64,000 nucleotides of DNA from Maridesulfovibrio hydrothermalis AM13 = DSM 14728 (GTDB lineage Bacteria > Desulfobacterota > Desulfovibrionia > Desulfovibrionales > Desulfovibrionaceae): the NCBI RefSeq assembly GCF_000331025.1, contig NC_020055.1, forward strand, positions 795,870 through 859,869, given 5' to 3'. This document shows, piece after piece, positions 27,672 through 36,712 of the stretch. The notes below the pieces were generated by a model. That model was given only the letters and a program-made list of their open reading frames with translations, made no database searches and was not told the origin of the DNA. A program made the translations under genes and the position numbers. Numbering within the stretch: position 1 is the first letter of the stretch; each line of letters opens with the position of its first letter.

Positions 27672-28667
27672 ATGAACGCTTTGTACTCACTCGTTTTAGT
27701 TTTTGCTTTGGTGCTTATTGCCCTCTTCGGAGTTGGCGCAGCACACATGGCAGGACTGTTCGGCATCTTTCTACCACTGGTAGCAGTTGCCGTATTTCTG
27801 GTAGGATTTGCCTACCGAATTATAGGCTGGGCTAAAAGCCCGGTACCTTTCAGTATCCCGACCACGGCCGGTCAGCAGAAGTCTCTGGACTTCATCAAGC
27901 ATGACCGCTTTGACAACCCCGTGACTCCGGGTCAAACTTTTATCCGTATGGTTCTTGAAATCTGCTGTTTTCGTACTTTGTTCAGAAACACATCAGTTGC
28001 ACTCAAGGACGGAAGGGTTACATACGCTTCAGCTAAATGGCTGTGGTTGTTTTCCCTGCTTTTCCATTACTCATTCCTGCTCATCGTGATCAGGCATATG
28101 AGACTTTTCTTCGAGCCGGTTCCTGCATGTATCGGATTCGTTGAAATGCTTGACGGGATTATGCAGATCGGTGTTCCCAGAATGTACATGTCAGACCTCT
28201 TGATTCTTGCCGGCCTGGGCTTCCTGCTGGCACGCAGACTCAGAGATCCTAAACTTCGTTACATCTCTCTGGTAACTGACTACTTTCCCCTGCTTCTCAT
28301 CATCGGCATCGCCCTTTCGGGAATCTACATGCGCTTTTTCGCCCATGTTGATGTTATTGCCATCAAGAAGCTGACAATGGGACTGGTTACTTTCAGCCCC
28401 GTTATCCCTGCTGGAATCGATATATCATTCTACGTACATCTCTTTCTGGTTTGTACTCTGCTGATATACTTTCCTTTCAGCAAGCTTATGCATGCTGGCG
28501 GTGTTTTCTTGTCACCGACAAGAAATATGCCTAACGATACCCGCATCAAGCATCACGAAAACCCCTGGAACGATCCTTCCATTAAGCCTCATAGCTATGC
28601 GGATTATGAAGATGACTTCAGGGAACCAATGATTGAAGCGGGTCTCCCGGTGGACAAAAAGGCATAA
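27672..28667 (+). CDS. dsrM: DsrM, heme b membrane subunit of DsrMKJOP
   Basis: 331-residue integral membrane cytochrome b of the NarI-like family. Hydrophobic spans near residues 5-25, 30-48, 125-150, 175-195, 210-235 and 250-275; His residues in LFHYSFLLIVIRHMRLFF and FYVHLFLVCTLLIYFPFSKLMH are candidate heme ligands. It passes electrons between the quinone pool and DsrK. Start ATG with GAGGTGAAGG upstream. The C-terminal ~60 residues are cytoplasmic-looking (HHENPWNDPSIKPHSYADYE). Confidence 0.93.
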   Translation: MNALYSLVLVFALVLIALFGVGAAHMAGLFGIFLPLVAVAVFLVGFAYRIIGWAKSPVPFSIPTTAGQQKSLDFIKHDRFDNPVTPGQTFIRMVLEICCFRTLFRNTSVALKDGRVTYASAKWLWLFSLLFHYSFLLIVIRHMRLFFEPVPACIGFVEMLDGIMQIGVPRMYMSDLLILAGLGFLLARRLRDPKLRYISLVTDYFPLLLIIGIALSGIYMRFFAHVDVIAIKKLTMGLVTFSPVIPAGIDISFYVHLFLVCTLLIYFPFSKLMHAGGVFLSPTRNMPNDTRIKHHENPWNDPSIKPHSYADYEDDFREPMIEAGLPVDKKA

Positions 28668-28726
28668 AGAGTCTTTAAGACCTTATGCCGGTTAGACCTT
28701 AAAAGACCTTTTGATGAGGAGTTGAC

Positions 28727-30334
28727 ATGGCTGACCTCCCAAAAGCTGATGAGCTTTTTAAAAGCATTAATTATACTCCGCCTTCCACTGGATGGATGGA
28801 CACCCCGGTAGATACATCTCCGGGTAATTGGTGTTACCCCGCCAAGGCGGATAAACTCGAGTATCTAGGTTTCCCCAACCCACGCGAATGGAATCCAGAA
28901 GACGTGGACTGGAAACTTCCTGAAAACTGGCAGGACATTGTCCACGAAGGTTTTAAGGAAAGACTAGGTAAATACCGTTCACTTAAAGTCTTTATGGACA
29001 TCTGTGTGCGTTGCGGCGCCTGCGCTGACAAATGCCACTTTTTCATCGGTTCCGGTGATCCTAAAAACATGCCGGTCCTGCGCGCGGAGCTTATGCGTTC
29101 CGTTTACCGCAAGGACTTTACCATGGCCGGAAAAATTCTGAGCACCCTCACCGGTTCCAGAGTTATGACCGAAGATGTTCTTAAAGAATGGTTTATCTAC
29201 TTCTACCAGTGTACTGAATGTCGCCGTTGCTCCCTGTTCTGCCCTTACGGCATTGATACAGCGGAAGTAACAATGATGGCACGTGAACTGCTCCACCTTT
29301 GCGGTGTGAACATCAACTGGATCCTTGAGCCGGTTTCTAACTGTAACCGCACAGGTAACCATCTCGGTATCCAGCCTCACGCTTTCAAAGACATCGTTGA
29401 GTTTCTGGTAGACGATATTGAAGAAATTACCGGTAAACGCATCAACGTTCCTATGAACGAAAAGGGCCACGAAGTTATCTTCATCACCCCTTCCGGTGAC
29501 GTTTTCGCTGATCCAGGCATCTATACCTTCATGGGCTACCTGATGCTGTTCGATCACATCGGTCTTGACTACACACTGTCGACCTACGCTTCAGAAGGCG
29601 GTAACTTCGGACTGTTCACATCTGCGGACATGATGAAGAAACTGAATGCCAAAATGTACGCAGAAGCTGAACGCCTCGGTGCAAAATGGATTCTCGGCGG
29701 TGAGTGCGGCCATATGTGGCGCGTTATCAACCAGTACATGGATACTATGAACGGCCCTGCGAACTTCCTCGAAGTTCCCAAAAGCCCTATCACCGGTACC
29801 GTGTTTGAAAACGCACGTCAGACCAAAATGGTTCACATTACCGAGTTTACTGCTGACCTCATGAAGCATAATAAGCTGAAACTTGATCCCAGCAGAAACG
29901 ATCATATTATTGCAACCTTCCACGATTCCTGTAACCCTGCACGCGCCATGGGCCTCATGGACGAGCCTCGTTACGTTCTCAAGAATGTTGTTAAGAACTT
30001 CCACGAAATGCCTGAACAGACTATCCGTGAGCAAACATTCTGTTGTGCTGGCGGCTCCGGTCTTAACACAGACGAAATCATGGAAATTCGCATGCGTGGC
30101 GGTCTGCCTCGCGGTAACGCACTTAAGACTGTTCAGGATGAAAATGGCGTAAACATGCTTTCCTGCATCTGTGCGATCGACCGTGCTACCCTTATTCCTC
30201 TTGCTAACTACTGGGCTCCCGGCGTTGACGTCTGCGGTGTTCACGAGCTGGTAGGTAACGCCCTCATCATGGACGGCGAAAAAGAAAGGGAAACCGACCT
30301 TCGTATGGAACCTCTGCCCGGTAAGGAGGGGTAA
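28727..30334 (+). CDS. dsrK: DsrK, HdrD-like Fe-S subunit of DsrMKJOP
   Basis: 535 residues, cytoplasmic Fe-S protein that is thought to act on the DsrC trisulfide/disulfide. Ferredoxin motifs CVRCGACADKCHF (about 87-99) and CTECRRCSLFCPYGID (about 163-178), then CCG domains including HDSCNPARAMGL and FCCAGGSGLN, the catalytic [4Fe-4S] site type seen in HdrB/D. Starts 59 bp after dsrM with a GAGGAG ribosome site. Confidence 0.94.
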   Translation: MADLPKADELFKSINYTPPSTGWMDTPVDTSPGNWCYPAKADKLEYLGFPNPREWNPEDVDWKLPENWQDIVHEGFKERLGKYRSLKVFMDICVRCGACADKCHFFIGSGDPKNMPVLRAELMRSVYRKDFTMAGKILSTLTGSRVMTEDVLKEWFIYFYQCTECRRCSLFCPYGIDTAEVTMMARELLHLCGVNINWILEPVSNCNRTGNHLGIQPHAFKDIVEFLVDDIEEITGKRINVPMNEKGHEVIFITPSGDVFADPGIYTFMGYLMLFDHIGLDYTLSTYASEGGNFGLFTSADMMKKLNAKMYAEAERLGAKWILGGECGHMWRVINQYMDTMNGPANFLEVPKSPITGTVFENARQTKMVHITEFTADLMKHNKLKLDPSRNDHIIATFHDSCNPARAMGLMDEPRYVLKNVVKNFHEMPEQTIREQTFCCAGGSGLNTDEIMEIRMRGGLPRGNALKTVQDENGVNMLSCICAIDRATLIPLANYWAPGVDVCGVHELVGNALIMDGEKERETDLRMEPLPGKEG

Positions 30335-30337
30335 CTC

Positions 30338-30715
30338 ATGCATTACGGTGGAAAAATCATAACTGGCCTGGTCATCTTCCTCGGCCTTGTCTCCATGCCT
30401 TTCTGGTTCAACATCGGCGGAAGCTTTGAAGAGCCTAAGCTGGAATTGCCCAAGAATGCTAAAATATGTATTGCGCCGACTCAGGATATGCGCGCAAATC
30501 ACATGAAGCTTCTTGATGAATGGAGAGATATGGCCCTGCGCGAAGGTAAAAGAACCTACATCAGTGCTCAAGGCGACAAGTACACTATCAGTTTGCAGAA
30601 CACTTGTATGAAATGCCATACAAGCAAAGAGCAATTCTGTGACAAATGTCACGTTGCTGCTAGTGTTACTCCCTATTGCTGGGATTGCCACGTACCTCCC
30701 AAGGAGGCAAAATAA
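30338..30715 (+). CDS. dsrJ: DsrJ, periplasmic triheme cytochrome c
   Basis: 125 residues. N-terminal hydrophobic span (about 7-25, uncleaved signal anchor) then three CxxCH heme sites: CMKCH at 90, CDKCH at 101 and CWDCH at 114. A lone Cys at residue 44 (AKICIAP) is in the place of the unusual heme-ligating Cys known from Allochromatium DsrJ. Spaced 3 bp from dsrK and overlapping dsrO by one base, so strictly coupled. Confidence 0.94.
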   Translation: MHYGGKIITGLVIFLGLVSMPFWFNIGGSFEEPKLELPKNAKICIAPTQDMRANHMKLLDEWRDMALREGKRTYISAQGDKYTISLQNTCMKCHTSKEQFCDKCHVAASVTPYCWDCHVPPKEAK

Positions 30716-31497
30716 TGAAACAGAGTAGAAGAAACTTCCTTAAGTTTGCAGGACTCTCTGCAGCAGGACTTTGCCTCGCCCCCACAGCAGCCGCTCTGGC
30801 TTCTGGCGGTGGAGGCGGTAAAGCCCACGCAGTGGTAAATGACAACAGCCTACATGCTAAACGCTGGGCTATGGTCATTGATACCCGCAAGCTTAATACC
30901 GAAGAAGCTATTGAAGCTCTGGCTGAGTCCTGTCATCAGATCCACAACGTGCCCACTATCGATTCTAAACAGAATGTCAAGTGGATGTGGTCCGGAACAT
31001 ATGGTGAAACTTTTCCTGAACAGGAAAACAATTTCCCATCTGAAGCTCAGGAGAAAAACAGATTCCCCCTGCTCTGCAACCACTGTGAATCTCCCTCCTG
31101 CGTACGCGTTTGCCCCACGAAGGCTACTTTCAAGCGTCCTGACAACATTGTGGCTATGGACTACCATCGCTGCATCGGTTGTCGTTACTGCATGGCAGCA
31201 TGTCCTTTCGGTGCACGTAGCTTCAACTTCATGGACCCCAGACCTCACCTGGATATGGACAACATCAATAAGAAGTTCCCCACCCGCATGCGCGGAGTTG
31301 TTGAAAAATGCAACTTCTGTGTCGAGCGTCTGGCTGTAGGCGAATTGCCTTCATGTGTAGAAAAATCCGCTGGCGCTATCGTCTTCGGCGATCTGCAGGA
31401 CCCTGATTCCAATGTCAGAAAGGCCCTCAGAGAGAACTTCACCATCCGTAGGAAACCTGGCGCAGGCACTGAGCCGGGCGTTTACTACATCATCTAG
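30715..31497 (+). CDS. dsrO: DsrO, periplasmic ferredoxin-like subunit with Tat signal
   Basis: 260 residues. N-terminus MKQSRRNFLKFAG is a twin-arginine signal (SRRNFLK), so the folded Fe-S protein is exported. NrfC/HybA-like clusters: CNHCESPSCVRVCP, CIGCRYCMAACPFGARSF, KCNFCVERL...CVEKSAGAI. ATG 30715 has a AAGGAGG ribosome site and overlaps the dsrJ stop; the open frame from 30676 is not the start. Connects DsrJ with membrane DsrP. Confidence 0.94.
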   Translation: MKQSRRNFLKFAGLSAAGLCLAPTAAALASGGGGGKAHAVVNDNSLHAKRWAMVIDTRKLNTEEAIEALAESCHQIHNVPTIDSKQNVKWMWSGTYGETFPEQENNFPSEAQEKNRFPLLCNHCESPSCVRVCPTKATFKRPDNIVAMDYHRCIGCRYCMAACPFGARSFNFMDPRPHLDMDNINKKFPTRMRGVVEKCNFCVERLAVGELPSCVEKSAGAIVFGDLQDPDSNVRKALRENFTIRRKPGAGTEPGVYYII

Positions 31498-31511
31498 GGG
31501 GGTAGCTTGAT

Positions 31512-32684
31512 ATGCTCGAAAAAGCTCTAAAAGGCGGCCCGAAATACTGGAGCTGGATTGCATTCCTGCTTCTGATTATCGGTGCAGGCTTCACAGTATA
31601 CCTGAACCAGTTGCAGGACGGCTTGACCATCACCGGTCTCAGCCGCGATGTTTCCTGGGGCTTTTACATTGCCCAGTTCACTTACCTTGTCGGTCTTGCC
31701 GCTTCCGGCGTTATGATCGTACTGCCTTACTACTTCCATCATTATAAGAAGTTCAAAGGCATGGTAATTATGGGTGAATTCATGGCTATCGCTGCTGTTG
31801 TCATGTGTCTCGGTTTCATCATCGTTGACATCGGGCAGCCCCAGCGCATGCTGAACATTATCTTCCATCCGACACCTAACTCTGTCCTTTTCTGGGATAT
31901 GATTGTTCTGAACGGTTACCTGTTCCTGAACGTTGTCATCGGTTGGACATGCCTTGAGTGCGAACGTCAGCGCATAGAAACACCTAAATGGGTTAAACCT
32001 CTGGTTTACACTTCCATTGTTTGGGCGTTCTCTATTCATACCGTTACTGCATTCCTGTACGCAGGCCTTCCCGGTCGTCATTACTGGCTCACTGCCATTC
32101 TGGCTGCCCGCTTTCTGGCTTCTGCGTTCTGTTCCGGACCTGCAATCCTGCTGCTGGTTGTGTTTCTTGTTCGCAAGATCACCAAATACGATCCAGGCAA
32201 AGCCGCAATCGGAACACTCACAACTATTATCACATACGCAATGTGCGTGAACGTATTCTTCTTCATGCTTGAAGTGTTCACCGCATTCTACTCCAATATG
32301 CCGGGACATATTCATCCTCTGGCGTACCTCTTCGCTGGCAGCCACGGCCACCACGAACTGGTCCCCTGGATGTGGACTGCAGCAACCTTTGCTATTCTCA
32401 GCCTTGCGTTGCTAATCCCGCCAAAACTGCGTTACAATCAGAAACTGCTGCCCTGGACACTTGCCATCCTCGTTATTGCTACCTGGATCGACAAGGGCCT
32501 CGGCCTGCTGATCGGTGGTCAGACACCGAACCCCTTCAATGAAATCACAGTTTACTGGCCTACCGGCAAAGAACTGATGATCTCCATGATGGTTTACGCA
32601 CTCGGCGCACTGACTCTGACAATCCTTTATAAGATTGCAACAGACGTTAAGCGCGAACTCGGCGAACTGACCACCCCTGATTAA
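31512..32684 (+). CDS. dsrP: DsrP, NrfD-type integral membrane subunit
   Basis: 390 residues with about ten transmembrane spans, NrfD/PsrC family quinone-interacting protein. Family features: DVSWGFYIAQFTYLVGLAASGVM near the N-terminus and TAFLYAGLPGRHYWLTAILAARFLASAF mid-protein. Last gene of the operon, 14 bp after dsrO, with the terminator at 32707. GGGGGGTAGC lies just before the start. Confidence 0.94.
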   Translation: MLEKALKGGPKYWSWIAFLLLIIGAGFTVYLNQLQDGLTITGLSRDVSWGFYIAQFTYLVGLAASGVMIVLPYYFHHYKKFKGMVIMGEFMAIAAVVMCLGFIIVDIGQPQRMLNIIFHPTPNSVLFWDMIVLNGYLFLNVVIGWTCLECERQRIETPKWVKPLVYTSIVWAFSIHTVTAFLYAGLPGRHYWLTAILAARFLASAFCSGPAILLLVVFLVRKITKYDPGKAAIGTLTTIITYAMCVNVFFFMLEVFTAFYSNMPGHIHPLAYLFAGSHGHHELVPWMWTAATFAILSLALLIPPKLRYNQKLLPWTLAILVIATWIDKGLGLLIGGQTPNPFNEITVYWPTGKELMISMMVYALGALTLTILYKIATDVKRELGELTTPD

Positions 32685-32706
32685 TCAGGCAAGTTCATCG
32701 TTTATT

Positions 32707-32742
32707 AAAAGGCCCCTGCTTCTTCCGAAGCAGGGGCCTTTT
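32707..32742 (+). terminator. Terminator of dsr operon
   Basis: AAAAGGCCCCTGCTTC TTCC GAAGCAGGGGCCTTTT, a perfect 16-bp stem ending in TTTTCTT, 22 bp after the dsrP stop. Confidence 0.95.
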
Positions 32743-32924
32743 CTTATGTGGCGCAATGTCAACCAAATTCAAATCCTAATTTTACTTATGCGGCTCAAAA
32801 CAAGACACCCTGAATTATTCGGGTATATGAACATGCCGGAGCGAAATATTATCGCAAAAGCGATAAATAACGTGAAATTAGAATTTTATTTGCAATCTAT
32901 AAATTTCATAGGCGCTAATACTGA

Positions 32925-32957
32925 AAAACCCGCATATCCATGTGGACATGCGGGTTT
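32925..32957 (-). terminator. Terminator of the minus-strand orphan
   Basis: Minus strand AACCCGCATGTCCA / TGGATATGCGGGTT (one mismatch) followed by TTTTCAG. Lies downstream of the 161-residue gene at 33003. The 32743-32924 stretch between the two terminators shows nothing else; an open frame there (32746-33012) has no ribosome site. Confidence 0.75.
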
Positions 32958-33002
32958 CTTGCGAAAGTTTCCTTACGCAGGAGGGGGACAGGTACAGCGA
33001 AG

Positions 33003-33488
33003 CTATACGTAATCACCCCGGTTAAACTTAATCTGTTCGGTCACTGCCATGACTTCAAGTTCACCGACAATGGCTCCGAGTTCCGGGTTTTCGCTGGCTA
33101 CGCCGGGCCAATCCTTCTTGAGGGAATCAACTCCACCTTGAATACCTTCAAGAGTATTGTACGCCTGCTTCAGTCCACCTTCAGAGGAAGAACCGAGCTG
33201 CTGTGCGTAACTGTCCAGCTGTCCGAAAATCTGTTCCACCTTGCCTACAAACTCACTTTCACTGACCTGAGCCGGCTGCACCTGAGCAACCTGCTGCACT
33301 TGCAGTAAGGGGTTCATGGCATGAAGACCAGGCACCGGAGGCGGTGTTGCAGTTTTCCGGGCGCTGCCCTGCTGCACTTCCTGATTAAGGAATTCCCCGA
33401 ATGCCGCCCCGTCAACCTTCTTAGCCTTGTTGTCCAACTGCTGTTGCTGCAGTTTCAAGGCTTCAATCTGTTCAGGACTAATCTTCAT
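33003..33488 (-). CDS. Hypothetical Gln-rich protein (161 aa)
   Basis: No family recognised. Starts MKISPEQIEALKLQQQQ with GAGTAGAATAT upstream. Coiled-coil-like Gln-rich N-terminus, a Pro-rich linker (TPPPVPG) and QVQQVAQVQPAQV, then a helical C-terminal half (KVEQIFGQLDSYAQQLG, LKQAYNTLEGIQGGVDSL, VTEQIKFNRGDYV). No signal peptide. The architecture recalls small flagellar or secretion-associated accessory proteins, but this is a guess; own terminator at 32925. Confidence 0.68.
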   Translation of the reverse strand: MKISPEQIEALKLQQQQLDNKAKKVDGAAFGEFLNQEVQQGSARKTATPPPVPGLHAMNPLLQVQQVAQVQPAQVSESEFVGKVEQIFGQLDSYAQQLGSSSEGGLKQAYNTLEGIQGGVDSLKKDWPGVASENPELGAIVGELEVMAVTEQIKFNRGDYV

Positions 33489-33773
33489 ATTCTACTCCTC
33501 AGCCTTTGGTTTCACTCTGAATATGCAATGACCTTGCCAAAGTCTAGACTTTTTAACAACGGGTTGATTTAATTGATTTAAATATTTTTAATACCGGAAA
33601 TTATTGCCCGAATTAAAAATAAGTAAAATTAACCAAGACTTTTTTTCCACCTGTACAATAAATCATAAGAAAATGCTTGTCCATGACTGCCATAATCGTA
33701 TAATATTAGAAGTAAGAAAATTTTTTATTACTTTTTCATCTATGCACTATGTTCGAAATACGGAGGAATTATT

Positions 33774-34214
33774 ATGGCTGACATCAAGAAGATTCTCTGT
33801 GCAGTTGACTTTTCCAATCACAGCCCTGTTGTAGCTGACTACGCAACAACACTTGCAAAAACAATGGGTGCTGAAATCATGTGCCTGTATGTTGCCCCTT
33901 CGTTGGATCAATATGTAGGTTTCCATGTTCCGCCCAGCTCCATTGAAAACTTTGTAGGTGAAATTGTAACCGGCGCAGATTCGACCATGGAGACTTTTAT
34001 TGAAGAAAACTTCAAGGAAGTTAATGTAAAGGGCAAAGTCGTGACCGGTTATGCCGCTGAGGAAATCCTCAGCATTTCTGCAAGCACAAATGCAGACCTC
34101 ATAGTTATGGGCACACACGGCAGAGCAGGTATTGACCGCATTCTGTTCGGCTCCGTAGCTGAAAAGGTTGTAAAGTCTGCCAAATGTCCTGTGCTTACTG
34201 TCAGACCCTCCTAG
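33774..34214 (+). CDS. Universal stress protein (UspA family)
   Basis: 146 residues, single Usp domain. ILCAVDFSNHS at the N-terminus and the nucleotide-binding loop GTHGRAGIDRILFGSVAEKVVKSAKCPVLTV (G-2x-G-9x-G-S/T) at the C-terminus are intact, so ATP binding is predicted. Ribosome site GGAGGAATTATT before the start. Monocistronic, with two hairpins downstream. Confidence 0.92.
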   Translation: MADIKKILCAVDFSNHSPVVADYATTLAKTMGAEIMCLYVAPSLDQYVGFHVPPSSIENFVGEIVTGADSTMETFIEENFKEVNVKGKVVTGYAAEEILSISASTNADLIVMGTHGRAGIDRILFGSVAEKVVKSAKCPVLTVRPS

Positions 34215-34225
34215 TTAACCTTTGT

Positions 34226-34264
34226 CAAGCAGAAGACGGTAACGAGCTAACGTCCTTCAGCTTG
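34226..34264 (+). other. Intercistronic hairpin after usp
   Basis: CAAGC-A-GAAG-ACG ... CGT-C-CTTC-A-GCTTG with loop GTAACGAGCTAA, between the usp stop and the terminator. Possibly a stabilising 3' UTR element. Confidence 0.45.
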
Positions 34265-34278
34265 GCCTGCAACCCCCT

Positions 34279-34316
34279 GAAAACCCCCTTTCTCATGCAT
34301 CGGAAAGGGGGTTTTC
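34279..34316 (+). terminator. Terminator of usp gene
   Basis: GAAAACCCCCTTTC / GAAAGGGGGTTTTC with loop TCATGCATCG region, followed by ATCG. Strong stem, but only a modest T-run. Confidence 0.85.
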
Positions 34317-34644
34317 ATCGTATAAAATGATTCTTTTGCAAAATATGCAAATGCTGTTAATAAAAATAAAGGTTGTGGGGAAATTCAGCAAAATAAAAGT
34401 TCTCCTAAAGCAGCTACTATGCTGAATATTACTCAAAAAACCATTCCCTTAGATGTAATGTTGATTTCATGAGGAAAAAAACAAAACAAATTTAAAAAAT
34501 ATTAATTATGTGTTGGCCATTTGCATATACATGCTTTATTTGAATTGTATTAAAATATCATATAATGTAATTCAAACGCATTGTTGCTAGTCTTTTTATC
34601 AATAGAAACATTTTCAACCTAGCAATTCGAGTGAGCTTTTTTAT
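34317..34644. other. AT-rich region upstream of fapA
   Basis: About 330 bp, very AT-rich. A TATAAT at about 34561-34566 (within CATATAATGTAATTC) is a plausible -10 for fapA. No gene, repeat or further structure was seen. Confidence 0.5.
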
Positions 34645-36600
34645 ATGGCTGAAACACCTTCCTCAGTGAGAAGCGCAGAACTTCGCAACATAAAAGTAGA
34701 TACTGGCGTTAATAACCGCGATGCTACACTTGAATTCAAGATTACTCCTGATAAAATGGCTGCTTTTATATCCGCCTATACTCCGGCGGAAGGATCCGGC
34801 AAGCCTCTTTCCCTCGAACTCATGGCCTCTGAACTTAAACGTTCCGGCTTTGAAGGGAAGCTTGATCACGATGGTGCAATGTTCGCTCTTAAAAGGGCGG
34901 GGGAAGGCAAAAGCATTGTCAACGTAGCTCTGGTACGCGGCTCTTACCCGCAAGATGCTATTGACGGCCAGATACTCACTGATGCCGACCTTAAATTTCC
35001 TGTATTTCCGGGTATGAAGTTCGGAGTTCTGAGCGACGCAATTCCTTCCGCCACTGGAACCAACCTTGTTGGCGATGAAATACCGGCGACAGATACCCAT
35101 ATTCCTCTGGCTCTTACAGTCAGCCCTAATGGTGGCTGCAAGCTTGATAGAAACTCCGGAACGCTTATTTCTGAGCGATATGGTCTAGTTCAAATCGAAA
35201 ACCGTGAAATTTCAATCCAGCCCCTTATCAAAGTTTCTCCGGACGACATGAAGGTCACCGCCATAATTTACCCCCATGACTGTCACGGTATGAAATATGA
35301 CCTGCTCAGCCTTGAACCGGCACTTGAAAGCATGGGAATAAGCCGCCCGCTACAACATGTCGCCGGGCAGGCTGCAATACAGGCCGCACGTGACCGAAAA
35401 ACTCCGCAAAAGGCGGTAATTGTCAGGGGAACAGAACCTGTGCCGGGCCGCGATGGCCGTTTCGAGTACGCAAACGAATCTCTGGTGGCAACTTCCATCG
35501 GCACGACGGGAGAAGATGATCGTGTTGATTTCAAAGACCGCGGCGTCCACCCTATGGTCGGCCCCGGGGACATCATAGGTAAAATACACCCCCCGATTGA
35601 AGGTAAAGCAGGAGAGGATGTCTACGGCAGGCTGACCCCGCCTCCGGGTGGAAACACCTTTGAGATCAAACCCGGAGACCATGTTGCTCCTATGCCTGAC
35701 GGAATCACTTATAAGGCTACTTCCACGGGTATTGTACACCTCGAAAATGGAGAGCTTTCTATCAAGGATGTCCTGACAACCAAGGGCGATATTGACTACT
35801 CAACAGGAAATATCAAACTCGAAAAAGGATCGGTGCATGTATCCGGCTCAATCAGAGATGGTTTTGCGGTCGATGTCCCCGACCATATTGTTGTCAAAGA
35901 CTCCATAGAAGGGGCAACGGTTATTGCGGGTGGGGACATTGAAGTAAAAGGTGGCCTTGTTATGGGGGGTAAAGGGAGTATCAAGGCAGGAAAAACCGTC
36001 ACGGCTCAATTTGCAGCCAATGCTCACATTGAGTGCGGTGATGAGCTTATAGTCGCACATGAAATCAGCAATTGCCTTGTACGTTGCAAAGGCCCGATTA
36101 CAGCGCATGGCGGAAAAGGTGTTATCCAAGGCGGCATTATTACTTCCAACGTAGGTATTGAAGCCAACGAATTAGGTTCTGAGATAGGTGTAAAAACTGT
36201 TATCAGCATTGCAGCAAAACAGACAGTCAATAGAGATCTGGTCAAAGAGAGAGATGAGCTGCGGGCAAGGCTTTTAAAAATAAATCAGGCCATCGGGCAA
36301 GGTTCCAACGAGGCCATTCTGGAATCAACCTCCCCAGCCAAACGTGGACAGATGGAGCAAATTCTCATGCTGCGCGGACGCATAAAAATAAAGCTGCGCG
36401 AAATCCGCAAAAAACTTTCTCAGGAACTGGAAGATTATTACAGATCACTGGAGCTGCTTTCTATTCGCGTCCACAGAAAAGTACACCCCGGCGTGGAAAT
36501 TAAAATCGGCGGTAAGACCGTATTGATAGGCAAACCCGTCAGCCGGATTAAATTCCGGTTCGATGCAGATGAAAGAACCATTATTGCTGTAAAATTTTAA
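34645..36600 (+). CDS. FapA-like protein (DUF342)
   Basis: 651 residues. The central part (about 300-520) is a beta-helix-like region with repeated Gly/Ile patterns (GDIDYSTGNIKLEKGSVHVSG, VKDSIEGATVIAGGDIEVKGG, AHGGKGVIQGGIITSN), followed by a coiled coil (DLVKERDELRARLLKINQAI) and a small C-terminal region (RVHRKVHPGVEIKIGGK). DUF342/FapA proteins act in flagellar or polysaccharide-linked processes in some bacteria; exact role here is unclear. Monocistronic. Confidence 0.8.
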   Translation: MAETPSSVRSAELRNIKVDTGVNNRDATLEFKITPDKMAAFISAYTPAEGSGKPLSLELMASELKRSGFEGKLDHDGAMFALKRAGEGKSIVNVALVRGSYPQDAIDGQILTDADLKFPVFPGMKFGVLSDAIPSATGTNLVGDEIPATDTHIPLALTVSPNGGCKLDRNSGTLISERYGLVQIENREISIQPLIKVSPDDMKVTAIIYPHDCHGMKYDLLSLEPALESMGISRPLQHVAGQAAIQAARDRKTPQKAVIVRGTEPVPGRDGRFEYANESLVATSIGTTGEDDRVDFKDRGVHPMVGPGDIIGKIHPPIEGKAGEDVYGRLTPPPGGNTFEIKPGDHVAPMPDGITYKATSTGIVHLENGELSIKDVLTTKGDIDYSTGNIKLEKGSVHVSGSIRDGFAVDVPDHIVVKDSIEGATVIAGGDIEVKGGLVMGGKGSIKAGKTVTAQFAANAHIECGDELIVAHEISNCLVRCKGPITAHGGKGVIQGGIITSNVGIEANELGSEIGVKTVISIAAKQTVNRDLVKERDELRARLLKINQAIGQGSNEAILESTSPAKRGQMEQILMLRGRIKIKLREIRKKLSQELEDYYRSLELLSIRVHRKVHPGVEIKIGGKTVLIGKPVSRIKFRFDADERTIIAVKF

Positions 36601-36712
36601 ACATCTCCGTTTTTTGAGGCGGGTAAATTTTTCAAAAATAATCTACGGTTTCACCAGTTTTTTAGTAAAGGGAATGGAAATTTGCGCAGACATCTTAGAT
36701 ATCATTTAACCT

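Noticed and set aside
29591-30691. 366-codon minus-strand frame across dsrK/dsrJ
   Set aside because: Opposite strand of well-identified Fe-S and heme genes; no independent support.
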